Source: a virus. Taken from it: 57,430 nucleotides of DNA. The notes below the pieces were generated by a model that saw only the letters and a list, made by a program, of their open reading frames with translations, was not told the origin of the DNA and did no database searches. This document shows, piece after piece, positions 15,900 to 24,385 of the stretch (positions are counted from its first letter, which is position 1; every line of letters begins with the position of its first letter). The DNA is taken from positions 1 through 57,430 of the IMG/VR virus record IMGVR_UViG_3300047557_002126. One strand, 5' to 3'. A program made the position numbers and the translations under genes.

Positions 15900-18161
15900 T
15901 TACACAAAGTAACTGCCAGACACCATTAGTTCACCTGCCGCATCTAAAGGAATCACTACACTTGCTCCTCCGCCCGTTGGTACCTGATGCAATCTTATAT
16001 TGCTTGAATTGACCAGGCAGTATGCTTGCAGTATATTACCTGCCGTTAGCGCAATGTTGCTTGCCCATGCAGACAAGACAGCAAAGCTGTTTGCGACCGA
16101 AGAGGTAGTAAAGGGGAGCCCACTAAGGTCCATGTTACCCGTACCAGTATGGGCAGTCCATGTGATATAAATATTAAAGATCACGCGATTGCCAATCTTG
16201 GTGTATCTGCCTACTTGACTGCCATAGGTTCCCGTACCAGCAGTGCTTGTTCCTATAACTGTCGGCGTAAACGCCCCCTCCTCATAATCATCCAGTGCAT
16301 TAGCCGCTGCGGTGTCGCCACCGAACTGGATGCCGCCCGTGCCAGAGGCGAGGCGGATGTAGCGGTCGCTGGTTATGCGAAGCTGCTCCGTCGGGCCATT
16401 TCCGCCATCGGCGGTGGTAGAAAATATCAAGCGCGCCGGCATTTCTGCAGTTGTTGGCGTACTTTCGCAAACTGCTTGTATTACTGCGCCGCCCCGCATT
16501 ATTGGCGTCGTCGATGCATCTACACCATAAAAATCAATCTGCCCGAGAACGTCATCGGTCTGTACTGTGCCGCCAGTGTAATCAAAGCCTCCTGCGGTTG
16601 TTGCTCTGTTTCTGAATAAGGCCAGGCGGCAGTTGTTAGAAGCACTGTTGGCATAAATTCCAAGAGTGGAGGAAGATAGTGACGAGTTAGTAGAATTTAA
16701 CTGAAACGCAGGCGTTAATCCAGTCGAGCTGACGCTTTGCGCGGAAGAGGCCCCCACCAACAGCCTGCCGGAGCTGTCGATGCGGGCTACTTCGCTGGCG
16801 CCGATGTTGGCGATAAATGGTGCGGTTGCCGCAGCAGAAGTTAGAGTTGTAGTACCACTATTATTAACCGTGAATGGTGTGGTTGCTGTAGATACATTAT
16901 TTACCTGAAATACAGATGTTGTAATTTTAATCTCATAATCGGATTGAGTACCGCCAGCGGTATCCTCTAATCGAATAACAGGGTCATCTGCGGCAATGTG
17001 CAGCAAGGTTGCTGGACTCGTGGTACCGATACCGACGCGGCCATCGGAGGTAATGCGAAGCCGCTCCGTCGGGCTGCTCGCTCCATCTGCGGTGGTACTG
17101 AAAACAATCCGGCCCGGCATATCAGTGGTATCGCCACTGGTATCTGGCTGCCCATCAACAGCTACATAGATGCCTGCAGCCTTTACAAAAGCTGCAGCAG
17201 TGCCTGAGTATCCGGTGAACTCAAGAGCACCCAAGAAATCATCTTGAGAAACAACAGTCGGAGAAGCCGTAGTTCCCCTGGATCTAGAAAACGCTAAATA
17301 CGGACTTGTGCTAGCGGAAGCGTTTGCTGTAAAAAACTCACCAATGCGGCCATTATTGTCTCTTACTTGGAGAAGATGATTGTAGTTAGAAGTAGAAGTC
17401 GTCCCCACTAGCAACCTGCCGGAGCTGTCGATGCGGGCGCGTTCGGAGCCAATGTTTGCGGTTTCAAACTTAATATAGCCGCCCCCTCGATATGCTGAAA
17501 TTACTATTCCATTGCTCGCGCCAGAATCTCCGGTGGTCCCAATAACTCCTCCACCATTGCCATCCACGGATAACAGGTTTATTGCACGTTCATTACTAGT
17601 AGCAGTACCGGAAACGTAAAGCCCTGCACTACCCAATCCAGAGTTAGCTGTTGCAGCTATTAGTGCATTTCCATTGACATGCAAACTGTAGCCAGGTGCG
17701 GTAGTGCCAATCCCTACGTTTCCTGAGGAATTGATCGTAAGTCGTGGACTAGTAACTTCAACTCCGGTGTTATTTTGTGTATAGAACTCAAGCGCAGATG
17801 GGGCATTCCACTGCGTTATAGTTGACCATGTACCGTCTTGTCGGGCGCGAATACTTGCGGCAACGGTAAAGTTAGAAGTCTTGAATCCCTCCCATTCAAT
17901 GCGACCAATTTCTTCTGTTCCAGCCGTTGCTTCCAGGTTGTTACTGGACTCGATGCGAAGCTTTGGTGTATCTCCGCGATAATGCAAACCAACGTCTGGA
18001 CTGGTCGTCCCCAGGCCTACACGGTTGTTTGTATCATCAAGATACAAAGTTCCACTATCATAATCAAATGGCTGCGATAACTTCTCTCCCGTTACCGCAC
18101 CATTATTAATATTTTCAGTGCCGATATTAAAATCGGTCAGAACATTACCGATGTATGGCAT
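15900..18161 (-). CDS. tail fibre protein (second, related)
   Basis: A 753-residue protein starting MPYIGNVLTDFNIGTENINN, a head resembling fibre N-termini of cyanophages. The shaft repeats IDSSGRLLVGTTS, RLRITSDGRVGIGTTSP and FSTTADGASSPTERLRI units shared with the fibre at 12561-15371. The C-terminal 150 residues (ALDDYEEGAFTPTVIGTS onwards) form a distinct beta-rich tip domain seen in several cyanobacterial phage fibres. Probably a receptor-binding fibre. It ends immediately upstream of a 54-bp gap before the 68-aa gene. Confidence 0.82.
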   Translation of the reverse strand: MPYIGNVLTDFNIGTENINNGAVTGEKLSQPFDYDSGTLYLDDTNNRVGLGTTSPDVGLHYRGDTPKLRIESSNNLEATAGTEEIGRIEWEGFKTSNFTVAASIRARQDGTWSTITQWNAPSALEFYTQNNTGVEVTSPRLTINSSGNVGIGTTAPGYSLHVNGNALIAATANSGLGSAGLYVSGTATSNERAINLLSVDGNGGGVIGTTGDSGASNGIVISAYRGGGYIKFETANIGSERARIDSSGRLLVGTTSTSNYNHLLQVRDNNGRIGEFFTANASASTSPYLAFSRSRGTTASPTVVSQDDFLGALEFTGYSGTAAAFVKAAGIYVAVDGQPDTSGDTTDMPGRIVFSTTADGASSPTERLRITSDGRVGIGTTSPATLLHIAADDPVIRLEDTAGGTQSDYEIKITTSVFQVNNVSTATTPFTVNNSGTTTLTSAAATAPFIANIGASEVARIDSSGRLLVGASSAQSVSSTGLTPAFQLNSTNSSLSSSTLGIYANSASNNCRLALFRNRATTAGGFDYTGGTVQTDDVLGQIDFYGVDASTTPIMRGGAVIQAVCESTPTTAEMPARLIFSTTADGGNGPTEQLRITSDRYIRLASGTGGIQFGGDTAAANALDDYEEGAFTPTVIGTSTAGTGTYGSQVGRYTKIGNRVIFNIYITWTAHTGTGNMDLSGLPFTTSSVANSFAVLSAWASNIALTAGNILQAYCLVNSSNIRLHQVPTGGGASVVIPLDAAGELMVSGSYFV

Positions 18162-18163
18162 GG

Positions 18164-18535
18164 TTAGATCGTATTATCTTGCGGGTTCAACATGTAGGAG
18201 ACCGTAAGGTCTACCGAATTAGCAGTACCTGCATAAGCACGGATAACATCTTGGGATTCAACAATAATTTTATTTCCGGTCATAAACTCTAGAGAAGACT
18301 GGTTGGGGACCGTGCCAGAAGTAATAAGAGATCCCGTAATTGTTCCGCCGGATTTAATAATTTGTACAGTAACGTTTTGAGAATTAGCGGTTGTGTTGGA
18401 AGCAAGAATACCAAGAATTACGCCATAGGTTCCAGAGGGAACGCCACTAGAATTGCTTACGCCAGTAATAATGGGAGTCGGAGATGCTGATCCGCTGGCA
18501 ATACTGCGTCTAACTACAGAAACAAACCGGGCCAT
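18164..18535 (-). CDS. beta-rich structural protein
   Basis: A 123-residue Ser/Thr/Gly/Ile-rich protein beginning MARFVSVVRRSIASGSASPT and ending VSYMLNPQDNTI. It lies between two fibre genes, with only 2 nt to the next one, and is composed mainly of predicted beta strands. It may be an adaptor or tip component. A TATAAT-like sequence lies in its 43-nt leader, but there is no clear -35. Confidence 0.6.
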   Translation of the reverse strand: MARFVSVVRRSIASGSASPTPIITGVSNSSGVPSGTYGVILGILASNTTANSQNVTVQIIKSGGTITGSLITSGTVPNQSSLEFMTGNKIIVESQDVIRAYAGTANSVDLTVSYMLNPQDNTI

Positions 18536-18578
18536 TTATTTGCGAATCAGGTGCACATTTTCTTTAATTATAACGTCT

Positions 18579-20048
18579 TTAACCAAGGGCAATAGCAAAC
18601 ACAATAGCAGTGTTATCTGCATATGGTTGTGTAGCAACCGTTTGACCACTAAACGTTAAACCAGATGCAAAAATTCCGCTTACACCGCTAATTACACCAC
18701 CGCTTAAATTCTGAAAAACGCCTGATGTACCTTGAATTACATTGCCTGTAACCGTGGCACCTGAAACAGAAGTCGTAAATACACCTGCAATTCCAGTTAA
18801 ATTTGTAAATTGCCCAGTGTCTCCTGTAACTAAAAGACCTGAGACACGCGTAGTAAACGTGCCCGAAACACCTGTAACATTGCCAAATAAACCAGTGGCA
18901 CCAGTAACAGTCGCACCTGAAACACTGGTAGTGAAGGTACCGGAAATTCCAGTGATTGTGCTGAATTGACCAGTATTACCTGTAACGGTTGCACCAGACA
19001 CGCGGTTGGTAAATGTACCGGAAATCCCCGTTAACGTGGTGAATAAACCGGTGGCTCCGGTAATTGTGGTGCCAGAAAGATTTGTGTAAACGCCGGAAAC
19101 ACCTGTAATATTAGAAAACTGACCAGTGTTCCCAGTGATCAGGGCACCCGAGAAAAATTGTGTAAAGACGCCGGAAACACCGCTGACATTACCAAAAGCA
19201 CCGGTATTACCAGTAACAGTTGCGCCGGAAACACGTGTGGTAAACGTTCCGGAAACTCCTGTGACAACTGTAAAGCGACCTGCGTCACCAGTAATAACAG
19301 CACCACTAAGCTGACTGGTAAATGTACCGGAAACACCGGTGATGTTTGCAACACGAACAGTGTCACCTGTAATGGTTGCACCAGAAAGTGTTCCACTGAC
19401 ATTGACACCAGAACTAAACTGAGCTAATCCAGAAACAAACAGTCCGCTGACGACGGTTAAATTACCGCTAACAACCAGAGTTGGCGTTGAAAGGGAATTA
19501 AAAATACCACTGGTTGCTTGAACGGTATTACCTGTAATTGTCTGGCCGCTTAAATTTAAAAATACCCCAGAAGTTCCTGAGATTGTATTGCCGGTAATTG
19601 TTGCGCCACTTAAACGTGTGGAAAAATTACCGCTGATCGCATTAATCGTGTCCCCTGTAACAGACGTAGCCGTTACATTGCCAGCATTAACGTTTGTGCC
19701 TTGAATATTAGTACCTGTAATTGTGGTACCACTAATGGTTCCACTAACAGTTGCGTTATTTTGAACGATTAATCCACTAACCGTGGCGCTGTTGCTAACG
19801 GTTAAACCAGATGTTGATGTCGAACCTGAAACCGTTAGGCCACTCTCAATAATAACGGAACCACTAATGGTTCCCCCTGTGCGGGGAAGGTAGTAAACAT
19901 TTAAATACGCCTTAGTTCCAGATATTGTTAGTTTCTTATTTTTAATCGCCGGGTCTGGCTCGGCAACATGGACAACCGTAAACAGGTCATTATCCGCAAG
20001 ATCAAGTCCTGCGAGTTCCTGTAATTCGCTAATTCTACGGTTGGCCAC
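18579..20048 (-). CDS. repetitive fibre protein (about 26-aa repeats)
   Basis: A 489-residue protein that starts at GTG (20048). The first 60 residues (RRISELQELAGLDLADNDLF...) look like a virion-attachment domain. The rest is a run of about fourteen imperfect 26-residue repeats of the form TGVSGTFTTRVSGATVTGNT, predicted to form a triple-stranded or beta-solenoid shaft. Composition is dominated by Gly, Thr, Ser and Val. No enzymatic motif is present. It is probably a fibre shaft or spike. Confidence 0.78.
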   Translation of the reverse strand: MANRRISELQELAGLDLADNDLFTVVHVAEPDPAIKNKKLTISGTKAYLNVYYLPRTGGTISGSVIIESGLTVSGSTSTSGLTVSNSATVSGLIVQNNATVSGTISGTTITGTNIQGTNVNAGNVTATSVTGDTINAISGNFSTRLSGATITGNTISGTSGVFLNLSGQTITGNTVQATSGIFNSLSTPTLVVSGNLTVVSGLFVSGLAQFSSGVNVSGTLSGATITGDTVRVANITGVSGTFTSQLSGAVITGDAGRFTVVTGVSGTFTTRVSGATVTGNTGAFGNVSGVSGVFTQFFSGALITGNTGQFSNITGVSGVYTNLSGTTITGATGLFTTLTGISGTFTNRVSGATVTGNTGQFSTITGISGTFTTSVSGATVTGATGLFGNVTGVSGTFTTRVSGLLVTGDTGQFTNLTGIAGVFTTSVSGATVTGNVIQGTSGVFQNLSGGVISGVSGIFASGLTFSGQTVATQPYADNTAIVFAIALG

Positions 20049-20100
20049 TAACTATTGCATGAATACCCTTCACACAATTATAGTTCGGGTACTCCAAACC

Positions 20101-20439
20101 CTACTTTACTTTAATTTCAATTCGAGGCAGAACATTGCTAACAACATTCCAGCCATATTGGAGGCCCGTAACAATGCCACAAGAAATGACAAAAACCAAA
20201 ATTAATTCGGCCACTGTCAAATTTCGCCGCACATAAATAACCTTTGGCTGCTCGCTCGGTGCCTGAATAGCCATTGCTCGCTGCTGTGCCATGGCTTGTT
20301 GAATCGCAATCTCCTTGGCACGCGCCTTCATAAGCTCCAGCTGTTCTGGAGTGATTTGACCCGGAAGTGGACCCTGCGGTTGCGGTTGAGGTTCAATTGG
20401 ATTACCAGGGATTTGACTGGAAGGTACTTGTTCTTCCAT
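20101..20439 (-). CDS. Pro/Gln-rich membrane-anchored protein
   Basis: The 112-residue protein has a Pro/Gln-rich N-terminus (residues 1-35), a helical AKEIAIQQAMAQQRAMAIQ segment and one C-terminal transmembrane helix (AELILVFVISCGIVTGLQYG). Similar one-helix proteins occur near phage tail genes. It is the first gene of the minus fibre cluster, divergent from 20494. The function is unknown; a spanin-like or virion membrane role is only a guess. Confidence 0.6.
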   Translation of the reverse strand: MEEQVPSSQIPGNPIEPQPQPQGPLPGQITPEQLELMKARAKEIAIQQAMAQQRAMAIQAPSEQPKVIYVRRNLTVAELILVFVISCGIVTGLQYGWNVVSNVLPRIEIKVK

Positions 20440-20493
20440 AATGGACGCAAAAGTTCTGCAAAAACATTAGCATCTAAATAAACGAATTGCTTT

Positions 20494-20949
20494 ATGGCTT
20501 ACGGAACAAGAAAAGGTCTTGAAGACATTGCGTACGAACTAAAAGGAATCAGAAATATTCTGGGTTCTATTTGGAGCGCACGTTACCAAAACAACGAAAC
20601 AGACCAGCTGCATCCCGATCTGTACGCAGATGAGTACATTTCAACAGAAGAGTGCGCTCGTAGGCTTGGGGTATCGGACCAGACTTTGCGTAATTGGATT
20701 CTGACCGGCAAGAAAAATCCTAAAAAAGGTTGGATCCAAAACGTACATTACGTCAACATCTCTCCGGACGTTACCAAGAAAGACGTAATTCGCATCCCCT
20801 GGAACAGGCTGATCGCTTCCTTTGTGCGAAACAACGAGGTAAGCCTGATGTCTTTCCGCAGTCCAAACACCTATAAAAGCACTAGGCAAGAAGACAAGGG
20901 TCGTGAAATTCCAAACCCCTCAGTTCCAGACGTTGATGAGGACGAATGA
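20494..20949 (+). CDS. helix-turn-helix DNA-binding protein (excisionase/MerR-like)
   Basis: A 151-residue protein with an HTH_17-like segment: YISTEECARRLGVSDQTLRNWI (written in part: residues about 50-71), followed by a wing-like KKGWIQNVHYVNI. An acidic tail ends PDVDEDE. Likely a transcription regulator or DNA-architecture factor. It begins a five-gene plus operon and overlaps the next gene by 4 nt. Confidence 0.68.
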   Translation: MAYGTRKGLEDIAYELKGIRNILGSIWSARYQNNETDQLHPDLYADEYISTEECARRLGVSDQTLRNWILTGKKNPKKGWIQNVHYVNISPDVTKKDVIRIPWNRLIASFVRNNEVSLMSFRSPNTYKSTRQEDKGREIPNPSVPDVDEDE

Positions 20950-21413
20950 CAAATCGTTTTCAAAACCTGGACATAAATAGTGTTTCCGTAGAAAACTATT
21001 TAGACATTCTTCCCGAGAGCCTGCGTGCTCAGGTTGAAATGTTTCTGCCACCAGAAGGATCGTTTGATGATGGTTGCCTACGCAGGTATCTTTTCAACCT
21101 TAAAAATTACGAAGAGGAAGACCCAAATTCCAGCACAACCCTGGCCAATCGCTTGCGACTTGCATTTCTTGATATGCAACCAAGTACGATCTGCGGAAAA
21201 TTCCCCCTGGCAGATCTTGCCTTAAAACGTAGGCTTAGGTGTGTAGCTGAGTACTTAATACGTGCCGGAGAATTTGATAAACTACGGGACGAAAACAACA
21301 AGCTAATAAAAAAACGAGGAAATCTTGGCAAACTTGTGGTTATTTACAAGCCACTGCCCAAGATGAAACAAGTGTTATTTCGACAGGGACTTTTAAAAGA
21401 TGAACAGACGTGA
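20946..21413 (+). CDS. hypothetical protein
   Basis: A 155-residue, mostly helical protein with VENYLDILPESLRAQVEMFL near the N-terminus and a basic C-terminal half (KLIKKRGNLGKLVVIYKPLP). It overlaps both neighbours. The family is not recognised. Confidence 0.6.
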   Translation: MTNRFQNLDINSVSVENYLDILPESLRAQVEMFLPPEGSFDDGCLRRYLFNLKNYEEEDPNSSTTLANRLRLAFLDMQPSTICGKFPLADLALKRRLRCVAEYLIRAGEFDKLRDENNKLIKKRGNLGKLVVIYKPLPKMKQVLFRQGLLKDEQT

Positions 21414-21786
21414 AAAATTAATCGCCTCTGCGCTCCAGGGGGATTTAAACGAGACTAACACCAAGATGCTAGATGCAACCATTAAGCTAATTCTTGGAGA
21501 TCTAGGCGAACAATACTGTAAGTTCTGGGACGCAGAAGGCCCTGGAATTATGGTGTTCCAGCCTGAAAGCAAAGAGCGATCCATGTTTTTCATGACGCTA
21601 AAAGAATTACACTCAGCACAAGAAAGTTGTGAAAAAGATAATGATGGTGATCTGGCGGAAACTTTCCGTCGCATTCTCCAGGCTGCACAAAAGATTGATC
21701 CAACAGAAAAGGCTGGATATCTGGTTAACGATGTTAACGGGATGCGCTATCTTGAAATTGATTACAACAAAGTAACTGACGACTGA
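21400..21786 (+). CDS. hypothetical acidic protein
   Basis: A 128-residue protein starting MNRREKLIASALQGDLNETN with ILGDLGEQYCKFWDAEGPGI. It overlaps the preceding gene by 14 nt, and its last base is the first base of the following ATG. No domain is identified. Confidence 0.6.
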   Translation: MNRREKLIASALQGDLNETNTKMLDATIKLILGDLGEQYCKFWDAEGPGIMVFQPESKERSMFFMTLKELHSAQESCEKDNDGDLAETFRRILQAAQKIDPTEKAGYLVNDVNGMRYLEIDYNKVTDD

Positions 21787-22379
21787 TGCCTGCGTTTCGT
21801 GGCAATGAACGAATGGAGTCCTATGAATGGATCTCCAATAAAGATCTTATTAATTCTGCCCATATGTTAATGGGTGGAATTGATCTGGATCCTGCAAGTT
21901 CTGATATTGCAAACGAATACGTCAACGCAGACACATACTACACACCTGCCGAAGACGGACTTAACGAAAAAGAATGGTTTGGCAAGGTCTATCTCTTTCC
22001 GCCGAACCATTCATATTTCTGGCACCACAAAGCACAACGCTGGAAAAAAACAAGGGGATTGTCACCGACATTAATCTCCGGTTATTCCCTGTGGTGGCGT
22101 ACGTTAAAACGCAAATGGCTCTCTGGAGAAGTTGAGCAGGCTGTATATTTTTGCAACTGCCCTGACATGGTTCGGTACTGTCAGGATATTTTTGATTTTC
22201 CAATCTGCTTTTTAAAAAGCACCCCAACTCTTTATAGGCATTTCTTTGACAGTGGTACCAGGGACTATCGCAACACCTGCACCTCTTTTGTGGTATATCT
22301 TCAACCTTCTGACGGGGACGACGATTACACCCAAAATTTTATTGACATTTACTCTGAAAAAGGTCGCATCATTGTCTAA
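21786..22379 (+). CDS. Dam-like (PF05869-type) protein with altered catalytic motif
   Basis: The 197-residue protein carries the signature of phage DNA N6-adenine methyltransferases: GGIDLDPASSDIANEYVNAD, then YYTPAEDGL and WFGKVYLFPP. In that family the last segment normally reads WLNPPY, holding the catalytic N/D-P-P-Y/W. Here it reads LFPPNH, so the motif is changed and N6-methylation activity is doubtful. The rest of the fold seems complete. It may bind DNA or SAM without acting as a standard methylase. Confidence 0.68.
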   Translation: MPAFRGNERMESYEWISNKDLINSAHMLMGGIDLDPASSDIANEYVNADTYYTPAEDGLNEKEWFGKVYLFPPNHSYFWHHKAQRWKKTRGLSPTLISGYSLWWRTLKRKWLSGEVEQAVYFCNCPDMVRYCQDIFDFPICFLKSTPTLYRHFFDSGTRDYRNTCTSFVVYLQPSDGDDDYTQNFIDIYSEKGRIIV

Positions 22380-22412
22380 GAAGCCTATACTGATCTTCGA
22401 TCCACAAGATTC

Positions 22413-23000
22413 ATGAGCGTTCTTGCCGACTGGGAAATCCAAAAACTTGCTGAAGAAGAGGAGATGATTTCTCCTTTTGTTGATCACCTGGTAAGCAAAG
22501 AAGATGGCCGCAAGCTTCTTAGCTATGGCCTTAGCTCTTATGGGTATGACATTCGGTTGTCGCCAAAACAATGCATGATTTTTGGCAAGGTTCAGTCCGG
22601 TGATTGCGATCCAAAAAATTTTGATACTGGCATCCTCAAGCCCTCCGAATTATTGGAGGACGAACGCGGTCAATACTTCTTGCTCCCTCCGTATGGTTAT
22701 TGCCTTGGCGTGGCAATGGAACATATTAAGCTTCCGCGTGATGTCACAGTTGTTGCCGTTGGAAAATCAACGTACGCACGTTCTGGCATCCTGGTAAATA
22801 TCACTCCTGCCGAAGCGATGTGGCAGGGGTATCTAACCCTTGAGATCAGTAACTGCACGGGGCTATTCAACCGTGTCTACGCAAATGAAGGAATTACGCA
22901 ACTTCTTTTCTATCGCGGTAATCCCTGTAAGGTCAGCTACCAAGATCGAAAGGGTAAGTACCAAGACCAACCCTACGAGGTTGTCTACAGCCAGGTTTAA
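22413..23000 (+). CDS. dcd: dCTP deaminase family protein
   Basis: A 195-residue protein of the dUTPase/dCTP-deaminase superfamily. SSYGYDIRLSPK near residue 45, VVAVGKSTYARSGILVNITP (about 109-128) and GYLTLEISNCTG (with the likely catalytic Glu) follow the Dcd order. The length matches E. coli Dcd (193 aa). It would convert dCTP to dUTP, feeding dTTP synthesis. The usual DPGF/W stretch is replaced by AEAMWQ, so substrate preference could differ. It is the last gene of the operon and overlaps the convergent minus gene by 4 nt. Confidence 0.8.
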   Translation: MSVLADWEIQKLAEEEEMISPFVDHLVSKEDGRKLLSYGLSSYGYDIRLSPKQCMIFGKVQSGDCDPKNFDTGILKPSELLEDERGQYFLLPPYGYCLGVAMEHIKLPRDVTVVAVGKSTYARSGILVNITPAEAMWQGYLTLEISNCTGLFNRVYANEGITQLLFYRGNPCKVSYQDRKGKYQDQPYEVVYSQV

Positions 23001-23377
23001 CCAAACCCGTAGAAAGTACCACCCATGCGGCCAGGCTTTCTAGCGTAGTTGGTACCACCAGCTTGTCCAATACGATCCCCAAGATTTGGAATCTGTACAC
23101 CCTTAACGGTTGCTTCCGATCTTGGGGTTTTTCCATTAATTGTTGTGTCTCTCAACAGTTGGGATTGCTTAAATTTTCCAGCGCTTTTAGATGCGCGTAA
23201 AAATTTTGCAACTCTGTTCTGATCTGAGTTGATATCTTCTACTGAACTTCGCGCCTGTGAATCAACACGCCGAAGGTCCGTATCGTATGCCTGCTCTGGC
23301 CTTAGATCAGAAACCTCAGCTCCTGATGTACCAGAGTCCTGGCGCGGATCGTAGTTTGGATCAAAGAATCTTGCCAT
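22997..23377 (-). CDS. hypothetical protein, isolated minus gene
   Basis: About 126 residues from MARFFDPNYDPRQDSGTSGA at 23377; an upstream ATG at 23404 is possible but adds only a hydrophobic stretch. It is basic and polar, ends MGGTFYGFG and is low in hydrophobic residues, which suggests a disordered virion-associated protein. Its end overlaps the dcd stop. Confidence 0.55.
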   Translation of the reverse strand: MARFFDPNYDPRQDSGTSGAEVSDLRPEQAYDTDLRRVDSQARSSVEDINSDQNRVAKFLRASKSAGKFKQSQLLRDTTINGKTPRSEATVKGVQIPNLGDRIGQAGGTNYARKPGRMGGTFYGFG

Positions 23378-23418
23378 GATAATATTATAAAAAAGATAAA
23401 TCAAACCAAGGAATAAAT

Positions 23419-23766
23419 ATGCATAACGCCGCAGGTTTCTTGGACTCCTTCGTGCAAGACGAAATTATGTGTCGTTGTCTTGACGAAGATGATTTTGGTC
23501 AGCCGTTAGATAACACCGAGAACGACGTTCCGTTGTACGATATGTACAATCGCGGTTTGACGTTATGCGAACAAGGGCTGGAAAGGAACCCCTTGAATCT
23601 CGAGGGAGCACGGCCTGGAATGACGGGTTACATCCCGTCGATGGAGGAAGCGGTATCTCAGTTCCCGGCGTCCTCTCCAAAACCGAAAGCACTGGTTCTG
23701 GATCTGGGCAGCCCCAACGAGGAGATGCTGGAAGCGTCTCTGAAGCGCCGTGGTTTGCGCCGGTAG
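23419..23766 (+). CDS. hypothetical acidic protein
   Basis: A 115-residue protein, MHNAAGFLDSFVQDEIMCRC..., with a good AAGGA ribosome site before the ATG. The second half is Pro/Ser-rich and ends ASLKRRGLRR. It precedes the DUF3310 gene by 14 nt. No family is recognised. Confidence 0.6.
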   Translation: MHNAAGFLDSFVQDEIMCRCLDEDDFGQPLDNTENDVPLYDMYNRGLTLCEQGLERNPLNLEGARPGMTGYIPSMEEAVSQFPASSPKPKALVLDLGSPNEEMLEASLKRRGLRR

Positions 23767-23780
23767 ACGAACCAGAAGTA

Positions 23781-24062
23781 ATGGATTGCCCAGGGGGTGT
23801 ATGCCCTGTACCCTGGGCTACGATCCCAGAACGCCCCGTGCTCCAAGAAGATAAGGTTAACCACCCGTCCCATTACAAGGACCAGGGGTCAATCGAATGT
23901 ATTGAAGCAATTGAATCGCAACTAACTCCTGAAGAGTACCAAGGTTATCTACGTGGTAACTGTGTCAAATATCTTTGGCGCTGGAAAAACAAAGGCGGTG
24001 TAGAAGACTTGAAAAAAACACGTTGGTACCTAGACCGCCTTATCGAAACAGAAGAAGGCTAA
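23781..24062 (+). CDS. DUF3310 protein (T7 gp1.7-related family)
   Basis: A 93-residue protein from ATG 23781. A longer frame opens at 23565, but that part overlaps a real gene and looks non-coding. The domain reads VNHPSHYKDQGSIECIEAIE, then YLRGNCVKYLWRWKNKGGVE and DLKKTRWYLDRLIE, the classic DUF3310 signature. In T7 the related gp1.7 is a nucleotide kinase; whether this small version is active is unknown. It converges with the NblA-like gene with a 4-bp overlap. Confidence 0.8.
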   Translation: MDCPGGVCPVPWATIPERPVLQEDKVNHPSHYKDQGSIECIEAIESQLTPEEYQGYLRGNCVKYLWRWKNKGGVEDLKKTRWYLDRLIETEEG

Positions 24063-24361
24063 AACGGCTGCAGATCATCTTCATCATCGTCCTCGTCGTC
24101 GTATACACATGCGGCGGCGAGTTCTGCTAATTCAAGATCCGTTGGAAAATCCCAATCAATTTCAATATTTTCACCAGCCATAATATCCTTGATGGCATAC
24201 CACTCCATTAGGCGCTGGTGGTAAAGGTTTAAAAGAGCGGAATACAGTTGCTCCCATGTCATTTCCTGAGCTTGTAATTCCGCCTTACGCATGGCAAATT
24301 GCATCTCAAGCGGAAGTTCAAAGTCCCTGGGCTCAACCGACCGTTCCATTCCGCTCTGCAT
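24059..24361 (-). CDS. nblA: NblA-like phycobilisome degradation protein
   Basis: A 100-residue protein from ATG 24361 (an in-frame TTG lies at 24367). The central helix pair matches the NblA pattern: LPLEMQFAMRKAELQAQEM, then TWEQLYSALLNLYHQRLM, compared with the family consensus L-E-Q-Q-F-x-x-R, M-(S)-x-E-Q and L-Y-x-Q. NblA acts as an adaptor for ClpC-dependent phycobilisome breakdown. Phage copies are known from Microcystis phage Ma-LMM01. The 35-residue acidic tail (DDEDDDEDD) is unusual, because NblA is usually about 60 residues. The call rests on pattern only. Confidence 0.65.
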   Translation of the reverse strand: MQSGMERSVEPRDFELPLEMQFAMRKAELQAQEMTWEQLYSALLNLYHQRLMEWYAIKDIMAGENIEIDWDFPTDLELAELAAACVYDDEDDDEDDLQPF

Positions 24362-24385
24362 GCTCAAGATGTAACTATTCTAATT

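Noticed and set aside
23565-23780. Extended N-terminus of the DUF3310 gene
   Set aside because: The added 72 residues overlap the well-supported gene at 23419-23766 in another frame and are low-complexity; the conserved domain starts only after 23781.
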